From contig RHAI01000011.1 in assembly GCA_010028705.1 (NCBI GenBank), forward strand, positions 1-36,973: a stretch of 36,973 bases of DNA, read 5' to 3'. The DNA is from a bacterium (GTDB lineage Bacteria > Margulisbacteria > Marinamargulisbacteria > SXXA01). How positions within the stretch are numbered: the first letter of the stretch is position 1; every line of letters begins with the position of its first letter. The translations under genes were made by a program, and so were the position numbers. Of the stretch, positions 8,065 through 15,964 are shown one piece after another. The notes under the pieces were generated by a model. The model made no database searches, had not been told where the DNA came from, and was given only the letters and a program-made list of their open reading frames with translations.

Positions 8065-9053
8065 CCCAAAACGTTGGAATAGTGGGGTGGGGGAAGTTTC
8101 TTCCGCCGAACGTGGTATCAAACTTTGATTTGGTTTCCATGGGGATTGATACATCTGATGAATGGATTGTTGAGCGGACTGGAATTAAATCCAGACGTAT
8201 AGCTCCTGCGGACATGTCAACTTCTGATATGGCTTTTGAAGCCGCAAAAATTGCCTTGGAACGGTCGGGTAAGGCAACCAGCGAAATTGATCTGGTAATT
8301 GTGGCGACCACATCTCCGGATTACATTGGGTTTCCATCGACTGCTTCGATTCTTCAAAATCGATTGGGATTGAGGACGGTCGGTGCATTTGATTTGTCGG
8401 CAGCATGTTCAGGCTTTGGGTACGCGTTGGCGACGGGAACTCAATTTGTTCAGAATCGAACCTGTCGCAATGTACTCGTTGTTGGGGCCGATTCGCTGTC
8501 GAAACTGGTAAATTGGTCGGATCGTGGTAGCTGTATTTTGTTTGGCGATGGGGCCGGAGCCGTAGTTCTGTCAGCCACTCAGGAGCCCGGTGTCATTGCG
8601 TCGGATTTGCACGCTGATGGTTCAGAAGGGTCTATACTTATGATTAAGGGTGGGGGGACCCGTAAGCCCTTGTCGGATCAAGTTGTTGCGGATAAAGAGC
8701 ATTTGATTTTCATGGAAGGGCGATCAGTATTTAAAGTTGCGGTTAATACGGTGGTGAATTCCCTGCTCGAAACATTGGGGAAAATTGGGAAAGTTCCGGA
8801 TGATATTGATCAATTGGTGTTGCACCAAGCGAATAGCCGGATTATTCAATATGTGGGGGAAAAATTGGGCTTACCCGACAGTAAAGTGTTTTCGAATATT
8901 GCGACCTACGGCAATACCTCGGCGGCATCGATTCCAATCGCCATCGATGAGGCTGTTGAGTGTGGACGGATACGTCCCGGAGATTTAGTAGCAACAATTG
9001 GTTTTGGAGCGGGTTTTACCTGGGCCACTAATATTATTCGTTGGGGAGTATAA
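8061..9053 (+). CDS. fabH: 3-oxoacyl-ACP synthase III (FabH)
   Basis: A 330-residue condensing enzyme that starts fatty-acid synthesis by joining an acyl-CoA primer with malonyl-ACP. The catalytic triad is visible: Cys116 in AACSGFG, His255 in LHQANSR and Asn285 in YGNTSAAS. The C-terminal GFGAGFTWATNIIRW is also typical. The TTG start overlaps the plsX stop in the sequence TTGA, and the family N terminus (VGIVGWGKFLPPNVVSN) begins directly behind it. Primer preference (straight or branched) cannot be read from the sequence. Confidence 0.96.
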   Translation: MTQNVGIVGWGKFLPPNVVSNFDLVSMGIDTSDEWIVERTGIKSRRIAPADMSTSDMAFEAAKIALERSGKATSEIDLVIVATTSPDYIGFPSTASILQNRLGLRTVGAFDLSAACSGFGYALATGTQFVQNRTCRNVLVVGADSLSKLVNWSDRGSCILFGDGAGAVVLSATQEPGVIASDLHADGSEGSILMIKGGGTRKPLSDQVVADKEHLIFMEGRSVFKVAVNTVVNSLLETLGKIGKVPDDIDQLVLHQANSRIIQYVGEKLGLPDSKVFSNIATYGNTSAASIPIAIDEAVECGRIRPGDLVATIGFGAGFTWATNIIRWGV

Positions 9054-9057
9054 CGGT

Positions 9058-9987
9058 ATGTCATCAATTGCTTTTTTATTTCCTGGTCAGGGATCACAGA
9101 AAGTTGGAATGGGCAAGGATTTGGTTGAAACGTTTCCTGAGGCGGCCAATATTTTTGCGACGGCGGATCAAATTCTAGGTCGGTCGATTTCAGATATTTG
9201 CTTTAACGGCCCCACCGAAAACCTGACGGTTACATCAAACGCTCAGCCGGCGATTTTTGTAGTGTCAGCGGCTATCCTGTCGATTCTTCAGTCTCGTGGA
9301 ATTCAGGCGTCCCATGTGGCTGGACATAGTCTTGGCGAAATTACGGCATATTATGCGGCAGGCGCCATTGATTTTGAAACTGCGCTTCGGATAATTGATG
9401 CCCGTGGTAGGGGAATGGCCGAGTCCGTACCTGCCGGCCTGTCGGGTATGGCGGCTGTCATGGGACTTGACGTTGATGTAATTACCGAAATTCTTAAGCC
9501 ATACACCCACTGCCCTGTGGTGATTGCCAATTATAATTGCCCTGGTCAAATTGTTGTGTCTGGAGAAAAGACGGCGTTAGAACAGGCGGTTAGTGACTTA
9601 AAAAGTGCAGGTGGCAAGGTGATTCCACTGCCGGTAAGCGGTGCGTTTCATTCTCCGATGATGGTAAAGGGGGCGAAGGTTCTCGGCGACTTTATCTCTC
9701 CGATCGAGTTTCGAAATGCGGCTGTTCCTATCGTTCTCAATCGTACCGCCCAACCGGAGACCCGAGTGGATGAGCTAAAATCGAATTTGCCCCTACAAGT
9801 GGTCTCCCCTGTTCGATGGATTGAGACTGTTACCTACCTAAAAGACACGGTAGGGGCAGTCGTGGAAATCGGTCCAGGGAAAGTGTTGACTGGGCTCGTG
9901 AAGAAGATCGCCCCTGAACTACCTGTTCAAACTATAAACGATTCAGTCTCGGCTACCGAGTGGCTGACTAGCATCGTGGAGCATTAG
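9058..9987 (+). CDS. fabD: Malonyl-CoA:ACP malonyltransferase
   Basis: A 309-residue transferase that loads malonyl groups on ACP. It has the N-terminal FPGQGSQKVGMG, the nucleophile Ser91 in AGHSLGEIT and the active-site His198 in SGAFHSPMM. The frame stays open upstream to a TTG inside fabH, but the ATG at 9058 sits behind GGGGAG and gives the standard family N terminus, so it is chosen. It lies four bases after fabH and is followed by fabG after ten bases. Confidence 0.96.
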   Translation: MSSIAFLFPGQGSQKVGMGKDLVETFPEAANIFATADQILGRSISDICFNGPTENLTVTSNAQPAIFVVSAAILSILQSRGIQASHVAGHSLGEITAYYAAGAIDFETALRIIDARGRGMAESVPAGLSGMAAVMGLDVDVITEILKPYTHCPVVIANYNCPGQIVVSGEKTALEQAVSDLKSAGGKVIPLPVSGAFHSPMMVKGAKVLGDFISPIEFRNAAVPIVLNRTAQPETRVDELKSNLPLQVVSPVRWIETVTYLKDTVGAVVEIGPGKVLTGLVKKIAPELPVQTINDSVSATEWLTSIVEH

Positions 9988-9997
9988 GAGACTAGGC

Positions 9998-10741
9998 ATG
10001 GATTTTAAAGGAAAAGTAGTGGTCGTTACGGGTGCATCCCGTGGGATTGGGTACCACATTGCGGACTCGTTTGCGTCGTGTGGCGCCACGGTGGTCGTGT
10101 GTGCGACGCAGCAATTGCGGTGTGATCAGGTGGCCGATGAGTTGGCCAAAAAATATGGGGTGTCTGGAAAAGGTATTCAGGTAAATGTGGCCAATTTTTC
10201 AGAAACCGAGACAATGATAAAAACCGTTATCGAATTATTCGGTCGGTTGGATATTCTCGTTAATAACGCCGGAATTACTCGAGATAACTTGTTGTTACGG
10301 ATGTCTGAGACGGATTGGGATGCGGTTCTTGATACGAATTTGAAATCGGTGTTCAACACCACCAAGGCGGCTATTCGACCGATGCTTAAACAGAAGTATG
10401 GTCGAATCGTGAATATTAGTTCTGTTGTTGGGCAAATGGGTAATCCAGGCCAAGCGAATTACGCCGCATCTAAAGCTGGTATGATCGGATTTTCTCAGTC
10501 AATTGCGAAAGAAGTTGGTGCCAAAGGTATCACCTGTAATGTGGTTGCGCCCGGATTTATTGATACGGATATGATTGAATCTTTACCGAAAGAATATCTT
10601 GATAATATAATGTCCCAAATTCCGCTCAAGCGGCTAGGTTCGACACAAGACATAGCCAATGCCACATTGTTTTTGGCGTCTGATCTGGCGAGTTACATCA
10701 CCGGACAGGTACTCACCGTAGACGGTGGGATGTTAATGTAA
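9998..10741 (+). CDS. fabG: 3-oxoacyl-ACP reductase FabG
   Basis: A 247-residue short-chain dehydrogenase that reduces 3-oxoacyl-ACP with NADPH. The Rossmann glycine motif TGASRGIG is at 11-18, NNAG at 89-92, and the catalytic Ser142, Tyr155 and Lys159 lie in NISSVVG and YAASK. The C-terminal [11 protein letters not shown] is the family end. ATG with GGAG about eight bases upstream. Its place between fabD and acpP makes the fatty-acid role secure. Confidence 0.96.
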   Translation: MDFKGKVVVVTGASRGIGYHIADSFASCGATVVVCATQQLRCDQVADELAKKYGVSGKGIQVNVANFSETETMIKTVIELFGRLDILVNNAGITRDNLLLRMSETDWDAVLDTNLKSVFNTTKAAIRPMLKQKYGRIVNISSVVGQMGNPGQANYAASKAGMIGFSQSIAKEVGAKGITCNVVAPGFIDTDMIESLPKEYLDNIMSQIPLKRLGSTQDIANATLFLASDLASYITGQVLTVDGGMLM

Positions 10742-10761
10742 AAATTTATGGAGGTAAAGTA

Positions 10762-11010
10762 ATGGCTCTTTCTCGTGATGATGTATATTCAAAGGTTCGA
10801 TCGGTTATTGTGGAGCAGTTAGGTGTGTCCGAAGAAGAGGTTACCGAATCAGCATCGTTTACCGATGATTTAGGCGCGGACTCGCTCGATACAGTCGAGT
10901 TAGTTATGGCTTTGGAAGAAGAATTCGGGACTGAAATTGCTGATGAAGACGCAGAAAAATTAACTACGGTTGGTCGCACTGTCGATTACATCCTAAGCAA
11001 CGTTAAATAG
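10762..11010 (+). CDS. acpP: Acyl carrier protein
   Basis: An 82-residue acidic helical protein with the phosphopantetheine site Ser41 in [12 protein letters not shown]. It carries growing acyl chains between the Fab enzymes and to PlsX. A textbook Shine-Dalgarno (GGAGG) lies seven bases before the ATG, in line with the high expression expected for ACP. It lies 20 bases after fabG and seven before fabF. Confidence 0.97.
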   Translation: MALSRDDVYSKVRSVIVEQLGVSEEEVTESASFTDDLGADSLDTVELVMALEEEFGTEIADEDAEKLTTVGRTVDYILSNVK

Positions 11011-11017
11011 GACTCCG

Positions 11018-12250
11018 GTGAAACGAGTAGTTATCACTGGCTTTGGAACTATAAATCCTCTGGGTAATAACTCAGAGGATTTTTGGTTGTCCGCAATTGG
11101 CGGAAAATCGGGCGTTGAACGTATTTCCTCCTTTGATGTGAGTGATTTTTCGACTCAAATCGCGGGTACTGTTAAGAATTTTGATCCCGAAACCATTTTC
11201 GATAAAAAGGAAGCTCGTCGCACCTCCCGATTTATTTTACTGGCAGTTGCTGCCGCAGTAGAAGCTGTGGCTCATTCCGGGTTAAACATCGATGCTGAAG
11301 CGGAACATATTGGGGTTGAAATTGGCTCTGGTATTGGTGGTATCGAAGTGCTTGAAGAAACAGTTCGGGTTCTGGTCGAGAAAGGCCCCTCTCGCGTCAG
11401 TCCATTTACGGTTCCAATGATGATTACTGATATGGCATCGGGTCAGGTAGCCATAAAGTTGGGGGCGAAAGGACCCAACTCGTGCTCAGTAACTGCGTGT
11501 GCTTCCTCCGCTAACTCGATGGGTAATGCCTATCGGACAATTCAGCGGGGTGAAGCAGTGGCCATGATCACTGGGGGGGCCGAATCAACAATCACCCCGT
11601 TGGGGCTGGCGAGTTTTTGTGCCGCGAGGTCGTTGTCTCAGCGTAATGATGACCCCACTAAAGCGTCCCGTCCGTTTGATGCCGGTCGAGACGGATTTGT
11701 TATGGGAGAAGGTGCCGCCGTTCTCATCTTTGAAGAACTTGAGCATGCCAAAGCGAGAGGCGCCACGATTTACGGTGAGGTTATTGGATTTGGTTCTAGC
11801 GGGGATGCGTATCATATTACGGCTCCTGCTCCGGAGGGAGAGGGGGCTCAACGGGCAATTCGGATGGCCCTTCGGTCGGCCGCAATCGAGCCTGGAGATG
11901 TGGATTACGTCAACGCGCATGGAACCTCTACTGAGTTAAATGATAAAAATGAAACCGAAGCGATTAAGACCGTCTTTGGTGAGCACGCGTACAAGTTGCG
12001 TGTGAATTCCATTAAATCGATGACTGGCCATTTGCTCGGTGCGGCCGGTGCGTTGGAGGCCGTTCAAACTATCCTTACGATCAATCGCTCGCTTATTCCT
12101 CCGACGATTAATTACGATACGCCGGACCCAAATTGCGATTTGAATTACACACCTAATGTGGCTGCAAAAGCCGATGTCAATATCGCAATATCAAATTCGT
12201 TTGGATTTGGCGGACACAACGCTGTATTGGTGTTTAGCCGATATAATTAG
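11018..12250 (+). CDS. fabF: 3-oxoacyl-ACP synthase II (FabF)
   Basis: A 410-residue elongation condensing enzyme with the Cys161-His301-His338 triad: TACASSANSMG, NAHGTSTELND and SMTGHLLGAAGALE. The C-terminal NSFGFGGHNAVLVF is typical of the family. It extends acyl-ACP with malonyl-ACP. The start is GTG, behind AGGA at short spacing, and gives the standard N terminus VVITGFGTINPLG. It is the last fatty-acid gene of the operon; fabZ, fabI and accC are not in the window. Confidence 0.97.
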   Translation: MKRVVITGFGTINPLGNNSEDFWLSAIGGKSGVERISSFDVSDFSTQIAGTVKNFDPETIFDKKEARRTSRFILLAVAAAVEAVAHSGLNIDAEAEHIGVEIGSGIGGIEVLEETVRVLVEKGPSRVSPFTVPMMITDMASGQVAIKLGAKGPNSCSVTACASSANSMGNAYRTIQRGEAVAMITGGAESTITPLGLASFCAARSLSQRNDDPTKASRPFDAGRDGFVMGEGAAVLIFEELEHAKARGATIYGEVIGFGSSGDAYHITAPAPEGEGAQRAIRMALRSAAIEPGDVDYVNAHGTSTELNDKNETEAIKTVFGEHAYKLRVNSIKSMTGHLLGAAGALEAVQTILTINRSLIPPTINYDTPDPNCDLNYTPNVAAKADVNIAISNSFGFGGHNAVLVFSRYN

Positions 12251-12286
12251 ATTTCGGTATTATCCACACTGACGGGATAGCTGTTG

Positions 12287-12913
12287 GTGACATCCCCAGA
12301 CTATTTACCATGTATTGGTGTTGATGAAGCTGGACGGGGGGCCCTCGCGGGACCAGTGGTTGCGGCAGCCGTCTGGCTTGATCCCGATTTGGATTCTCGG
12401 TTGTTTTGTGACTCAAAAACGTTATCGTCGGCGCGCCGAGACGAGTTGTATTCGGTCTTAATCAACTCTCGATCGCGCATTGGTATTGGCAGCCATAGTC
12501 ACGTGACGGTTGATCGGGTGAATATACTCACAGCTACCATGTCGGCAATGAATCACGCGGTGTGTCGAATAGATGCGATCTGTGCATCGGATAAGACGGA
12601 TCACTGGTTGAAATTCGGTCACGATTTGGCTGTTATTATCGATGGTAATCGAGTTCCACAACGCCTGAAAGGTAGGGCTACGGCCTTGGTTAAAGGGGAT
12701 CGATTACATCCTTCCATTAGTGCCGCGTCCATTGTGGCGAAAGTTGTGAGAGATCGAATAATGGTGGCGATGTCTACATTGTGGCCAAATTACGAATTTG
12801 ACGTAAATAAAGGGTATGGGACCCAACGGCATTATCGGGCTTTGTCGTTAAGGGGGCCGTCGCCTGTCCATCGAAGAACCTTTAATTTGACGATTCAAGA
12901 TCGATTGTTTTGA
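12287..12913 (+). CDS. rnhB: Ribonuclease HII
   Basis: About 208 residues. It cuts RNA in RNA-DNA hybrids and at single ribonucleotides in DNA. The family motif IGVDEAGRGALAGPVVAAAV supplies the first Asp/Glu pair, VIIDGNRVP a third acidic residue, and SISAASIVAKVVRDRIM the last helix with Asp. The segment around KTDHWLKFGHDLAV is slightly longer than in many homologs. The start is GTG at 12287; a TTG one codon earlier is equally placed behind GGGAT. It lies about 36 bases after fabF, and its TGA overlaps the yraN ATG by one base. Confidence 0.95.
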   Translation: MTSPDYLPCIGVDEAGRGALAGPVVAAAVWLDPDLDSRLFCDSKTLSSARRDELYSVLINSRSRIGIGSHSHVTVDRVNILTATMSAMNHAVCRIDAICASDKTDHWLKFGHDLAVIIDGNRVPQRLKGRATALVKGDRLHPSISAASIVAKVVRDRIMVAMSTLWPNYEFDVNKGYGTQRHYRALSLRGPSPVHRRTFNLTIQDRLF

Positions 12914-13263
12914 TGAGCGTTAGTCAGCAAAAGGGACGGCAGGGGGAACGGGTCGCCAGGCAATATTTGATCGATAATGGGTATGATGTAATTGGTGTAA
13001 ATTTTCGGTCTCGGTGGGGGGAGGTCGATATCATCGCTCATTCAGTAACGAAAGGGCTGGTGTTTTTCGAAGTAAAAAATTTTAAGTTGGGGGCGATGGT
13101 TCATCCCCTCGAAAAGGTCAATTTTTCAAAGATTAACAGAATTAGTAGAACGATTGATTATTTTTTATTTAAACATCCTGAATGGCATGCATTTGATCGA
13201 CGGATTGAGGTGATTATTACTGACGGTGAAGCGGTAGTGCAGCATATTACTGAAATTTATTAA
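12913..13263 (+). CDS. YraN/UPF0102 family nuclease-fold protein
   Basis: A 116-residue protein with the UPF0102 pattern: GRQGERVARQYLIDNGYDV, then FRSRWGEVDIIA and FFEVKN. The Glu, Asp and Glu-x-Lys residues form the active site of the restriction-endonuclease-like fold. The family is predicted to act on branched or damaged DNA, but its exact job is unknown. The genomic pairing with rnhB is very common in bacteria and supports the call. The ATG overlaps the rnhB stop (TGATG). It is the last gene of the rpmF-fab operon. Confidence 0.92.
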   Translation: MSVSQQKGRQGERVARQYLIDNGYDVIGVNFRSRWGEVDIIAHSVTKGLVFFEVKNFKLGAMVHPLEKVNFSKINRISRTIDYFLFKHPEWHAFDRRIEVIITDGEAVVQHITEIY

Positions 13264-13281
13264 TTGACTGGTTAGGTGCTT

Positions 13282-13343
13282 CGGAGTACGTCAATAACGA
13301 CGGTATTTCTGCGTGTCCGCTTTGAGTACCGTGTGCTACTCCG
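13282..13343. other. Structured intergenic segment between yraN and alr
   Basis: In the 237-base gap 13264-13500 I see no credible gene. It holds nested complementary segments: CGGAGTA (13282-13288) with TACTCCG (13337-13343), and inside them ACGGTA (13300-13305) with TACCGT (13327-13332). This could be a small RNA, part of a terminator, or chance. No known RNA family was recognised. Confidence 0.3.
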
Positions 13344-13458
13344 GTCTCGTCGGTTTCACTACGGCTGACTCTTGACTCCGTCAATCCTTCACTATGTGCC
13401 GGGATAGTAGTGTTTCGTAGAAATCGTGCACTTGGGACCGCGAACAATGACAAAATAG

Positions 13459-13487
13459 TAGTCCAGGGGCCGCGTCAGCAGGGACTA
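13459..13487. terminator. Possible bidirectional terminator between yraN and alr
   Basis: TAGTCC and GGACTA form a 6-bp stem around a G+C-rich interior. On the minus strand CTATTTTG follows; on the plus strand GTTATATTAG. It lies 14 bases after the alr stop. The long loop and weak T-runs keep confidence low. Confidence 0.35.
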
Positions 13488-13500
13488 GTTATATTAGCAT

Positions 13501-14553
13501 TTATGAAGCCTCGATATACCTGCGTTCTATTCGTTGTCCCAATGAGGTTAACACTTCGTAAATTGTTCGCCGACTATTGGATGCAAATGTTTGTATTGAT
13601 GGCCCCCCTGAATTTGGCTTGTCAAAAAAAGTAACATGGTCTCCAACCTGAACAGGTAGGATCCCGATATCCACCATTAGAGTGTCCATACATACTAAAC
13701 CAACAACGGGACATAATTGATCGACGACGCGCACAACTCCATTGAATTTTCGTGGAATTCCATCGGCATAGCCGATGCCGACCGTCGCAATATTAGTGTC
13801 ATTGGTCACGACATAGGTTCTGTTGTATCCGATACTTTCACCGGCGCTAACAGGTTTAATCTGAATAATTTGGGCATGGAGAGAGGCGATTGACTCGTAA
13901 CTCTTGACGCCAATTCGTACTAAATCAAACTCAGCTCCGTGATGCTGAATCCCATTTGAATTGGATATATGGCGGATGATCGTTGCTGTTTCGCTCAAAT
14001 GGGAGACTGTTGTCGAAAATAATCTAATTTGATGCTGAGTCGCATTTGAATCGGTGTCATCAGATGATGTAAAGTGACTCATTATACCTCTTAGTCGCAA
14101 ATGGGGTGATTGATTGATCTGTGATATTAAAGAGTTTGCCAGAGTTGGATGGCATCCTATACGGTTCATCCCCGTATCGATCTTTAAATGAATATTGATT
14201 CGTTTGTTAACAAATGATGCAACGGTTTCCATTTTATGGATACCATCTGCATCTCCGATTACCCAATCAGCATCCAGGTTTGAACCCAATAGGGGGGAGA
14301 GTGGATCCGATAATATCAGTATTGGCATGTTAATCCCGTGTTTTCGGAGTTCTAAGGCTTCATCTCCAGTCGCTACGGCAAGCCAATCGACTAATTTGTT
14401 GTGATCAAGAAATGTGGATAGGTCGATGGCTCCTAAACCATAAGCATTTGCTTTTACAACCGCCATTATTTTTGTTGAGGGATCCACTCTATGTCGAATA
14501 TTGATCCAAAACTGTTGATAGTCATAAAGTGAAATTGATAGCCAGGATCTCAT
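13501..14553 (-). CDS. alr: Alanine racemase
   Basis: A 350-residue PLP enzyme that makes D-alanine for peptidoglycan. The PLP lysine is in AVVKANAYGLGA near the N terminus. IHLKIDTGMNRIG is the barrel strand with conserved Arg contacts, VGIGYADGIPR carries the second catalytic Tyr, and CMDTLMVDI is from the C-terminal beta domain. The ATG at 14553 is preceded by a perfect TATAAT at 14563-14568, seven bases away, so the message may begin at or next to the start codon; GAGGT further up is too distant for ideal ribosome binding. It follows the CLC gene by 53 bases on the same strand. Confidence 0.95.
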   Translation of the reverse strand: MRSWLSISLYDYQQFWINIRHRVDPSTKIMAVVKANAYGLGAIDLSTFLDHNKLVDWLAVATGDEALELRKHGINMPILILSDPLSPLLGSNLDADWVIGDADGIHKMETVASFVNKRINIHLKIDTGMNRIGCHPTLANSLISQINQSPHLRLRGIMSHFTSSDDTDSNATQHQIRLFSTTVSHLSETATIIRHISNSNGIQHHGAEFDLVRIGVKSYESIASLHAQIIQIKPVSAGESIGYNRTYVVTNDTNIATVGIGYADGIPRKFNGVVRVVDQLCPVVGLVCMDTLMVDIGILPVQVGDHVTFFDKPNSGGPSIQTFASNSRRTIYEVLTSLGQRIERRYIEAS

Positions 14554-14562
14554 TTTATGAAT

Positions 14563-14568
14563 TATACC
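14563..14568 (-). promoter_or_regulatory. alr: Perfect -10 box (TATAAT) directly before alr
   Basis: A consensus TATAAT read on the minus strand lies seven bases from the alr ATG. No good -35 is found at 16-18 bases (AGACGA is the closest). If it is used, transcription would start at about the A of the ATG and give a leaderless mRNA. Confidence 0.4.
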
Positions 14569-14606
14569 TCAGATCATAAATAATCGTCTTTTGAAACGAG
14601 TGTGTC

Positions 14607-15782
14607 TCACCGATTTGGATAATAAATACCCTTTTTTCCTGCGGCCCACGCGGCAACCACTCCGACGAGTAGCCCATACCCTAGCCACTCGGCTCCAAAC
14701 AGTTCGGCTACCATCACCGCGGAGGCAATTGGGGTTTGGGAAGCGGCGCCAAATACGGATCCAAATCCCATCACTGCACCTATGCCTATCGATAACCCCA
14801 TATAGGGGCCTAGTGCCGATCCCAGACTGCTACCCATAAACACTAGCGGGATAAACTCTCCGCCTTTAAATCCTGACGCCACGGTGAGTGCTGTTATCAG
14901 AAGCTTTATAAACGGAGTGGTCCAATGCGACGAATGAGATAAGGCGTGATTGATTGAATCAATGCCTAATCCTGTATAGATCTGCCACCTCATTCCGATG
15001 ACAACCAGGCTAATCAGTGAGCCACCTATAAATGGGGATACGATGGGTGAGTAGGGTAACCGACTCATCACCTGGTGAAAAATATTTTCGACCCCACAGT
15101 AGGTTCGGGCAAGGACACCAAATAAGACCCCGAGTCCGATCATTGTCAGGCAAAGTCGCCACGACAATGGTGGGCAAATCGCGCCGGATATCCAACGCGT
15201 GTGGGGGGCATGCATGTATCGGGCTACCGTTGTAGCCACAGCGGACGCAAGTGTTGTTTCGAGAAGTCCGCGCCATGAATTCCATCGGGTATTCCAAAAT
15301 TCAATTCCGAATATGGCTCCCGCCAAAGGGGCCCCAATTCCAGCCCCAAATCCGGCGGCGGCACCGGCCATCAATAATCGGCGGCGGTCCTCAGGATGCA
15401 CCCTCAGCCATTGACTGACCGATTCGGATACCGTGGCCCCGATTTGGACAACACTGCCTTCACGTCCGGCCGAGCCGCCAAACCCATGGGTTAAGAGGGT
15501 CGTCAAAAATATATAGGGGGCCATTATGAGTGGAATGCGTGTTGCCGGGGCGTGAATTTCATCGACAATTCGGCGTATCCCTAGTGTGACACTGGGGCCA
15601 CAATAGATCGATATGGCACCCGTTAATAGTCCCGCCAGCGGCAATCCAATGATTAATTTGGGATGAGTTAATCGTAATTCGGTTACGGCGTGAAGGGCAA
15701 ATAAAAAGGCTGTAGAGGTTATCCCCACCCCGACGCCAATCAGGACGCTGGGCACCAGATTGCGAAGGATCCGGAGTTTCAA
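14607..15782 (-). CDS. CLC-family anion channel/antiporter
   Basis: A 391-residue membrane protein with about 10-12 hydrophobic helices. The CLC motifs are present: HGFGGSAGREGSVVQIGA with the gating glutamate, GAGIGAPLAGAIFGIEFW, and GFKGGEFIPLVFMGSSLG. The classical GSGIP serine motif is not visible. The GREGS and GGE-x-x-PL forms recall the branch that includes fluoride/proton antiporters, so the anion may be fluoride rather than chloride; this is inference. The TTG start overlaps the stop of the 61-residue Sm-like gene in the sequence TTGA. No cytoplasmic CBS domains follow. Confidence 0.9.
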   Translation of the reverse strand: MKLRILRNLVPSVLIGVGVGITSTAFLFALHAVTELRLTHPKLIIGLPLAGLLTGAISIYCGPSVTLGIRRIVDEIHAPATRIPLIMAPYIFLTTLLTHGFGGSAGREGSVVQIGATVSESVSQWLRVHPEDRRRLLMAGAAAGFGAGIGAPLAGAIFGIEFWNTRWNSWRGLLETTLASAVATTVARYMHAPHTRWISGAICPPLSWRLCLTMIGLGVLFGVLARTYCGVENIFHQVMSRLPYSPIVSPFIGGSLISLVVIGMRWQIYTGLGIDSINHALSHSSHWTTPFIKLLITALTVASGFKGGEFIPLVFMGSSLGSALGPYMGLSIGIGAVMGFGSVFGAASQTPIASAVMVAELFGAEWLGYGLLVGVVAAWAAGKKGIYYPNR

Positions 15783-15964
15783 GGTCGATCCATCGATGGT
15801 TTATAGATGGTCATTGCTTTGATAGTGTTGGTTGGAATTCGACCGTGTTCATCGGTAAAAATCGCACCACTTTTTTTGTCTTTGAACCGACCAATTAATT
15901 TGGTGCCATCAGTAAGGATAATTAATATTCGCTTTCCTTTATAAGTTGAGGTATGCAGGGTCAT
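15779..15964 (-). CDS. Small Sm-like beta-barrel protein (61 aa), putative RNA-binding
   Basis: A short protein with the strand pattern of an Sm/Lsm or Hfq-type barrel: KRILIILTDGTKLIGRF, then a Lys-rich turn, AIFTDEHGRIPTNTI, and a last strand KAMTIYK. The L-x-DG-x-x-x-x-GRF pattern is what one expects of an Sm1 motif, but the usual Sm2 signature is not clear, so the assignment is tentative. It is likely real because it is locked between neighbours: its ATG overlaps the stop of the M16 protease (ATGA) and its stop overlaps the CLC start (TTGA). It would be co-translated with both. It has no signal peptide and no cysteine. Confidence 0.75.
   Translation of the reverse strand: MTLHTSTYKGKRILIILTDGTKLIGRFKDKKSGAIFTDEHGRIPTNTIKAMTIYKPSMDRP

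Noticed and set aside
11585-11939. Frames of 106-111 codons on both strands inside fabF
   Set aside because: They are shadows of the conserved fabF frame, without motifs or ribosome sites.
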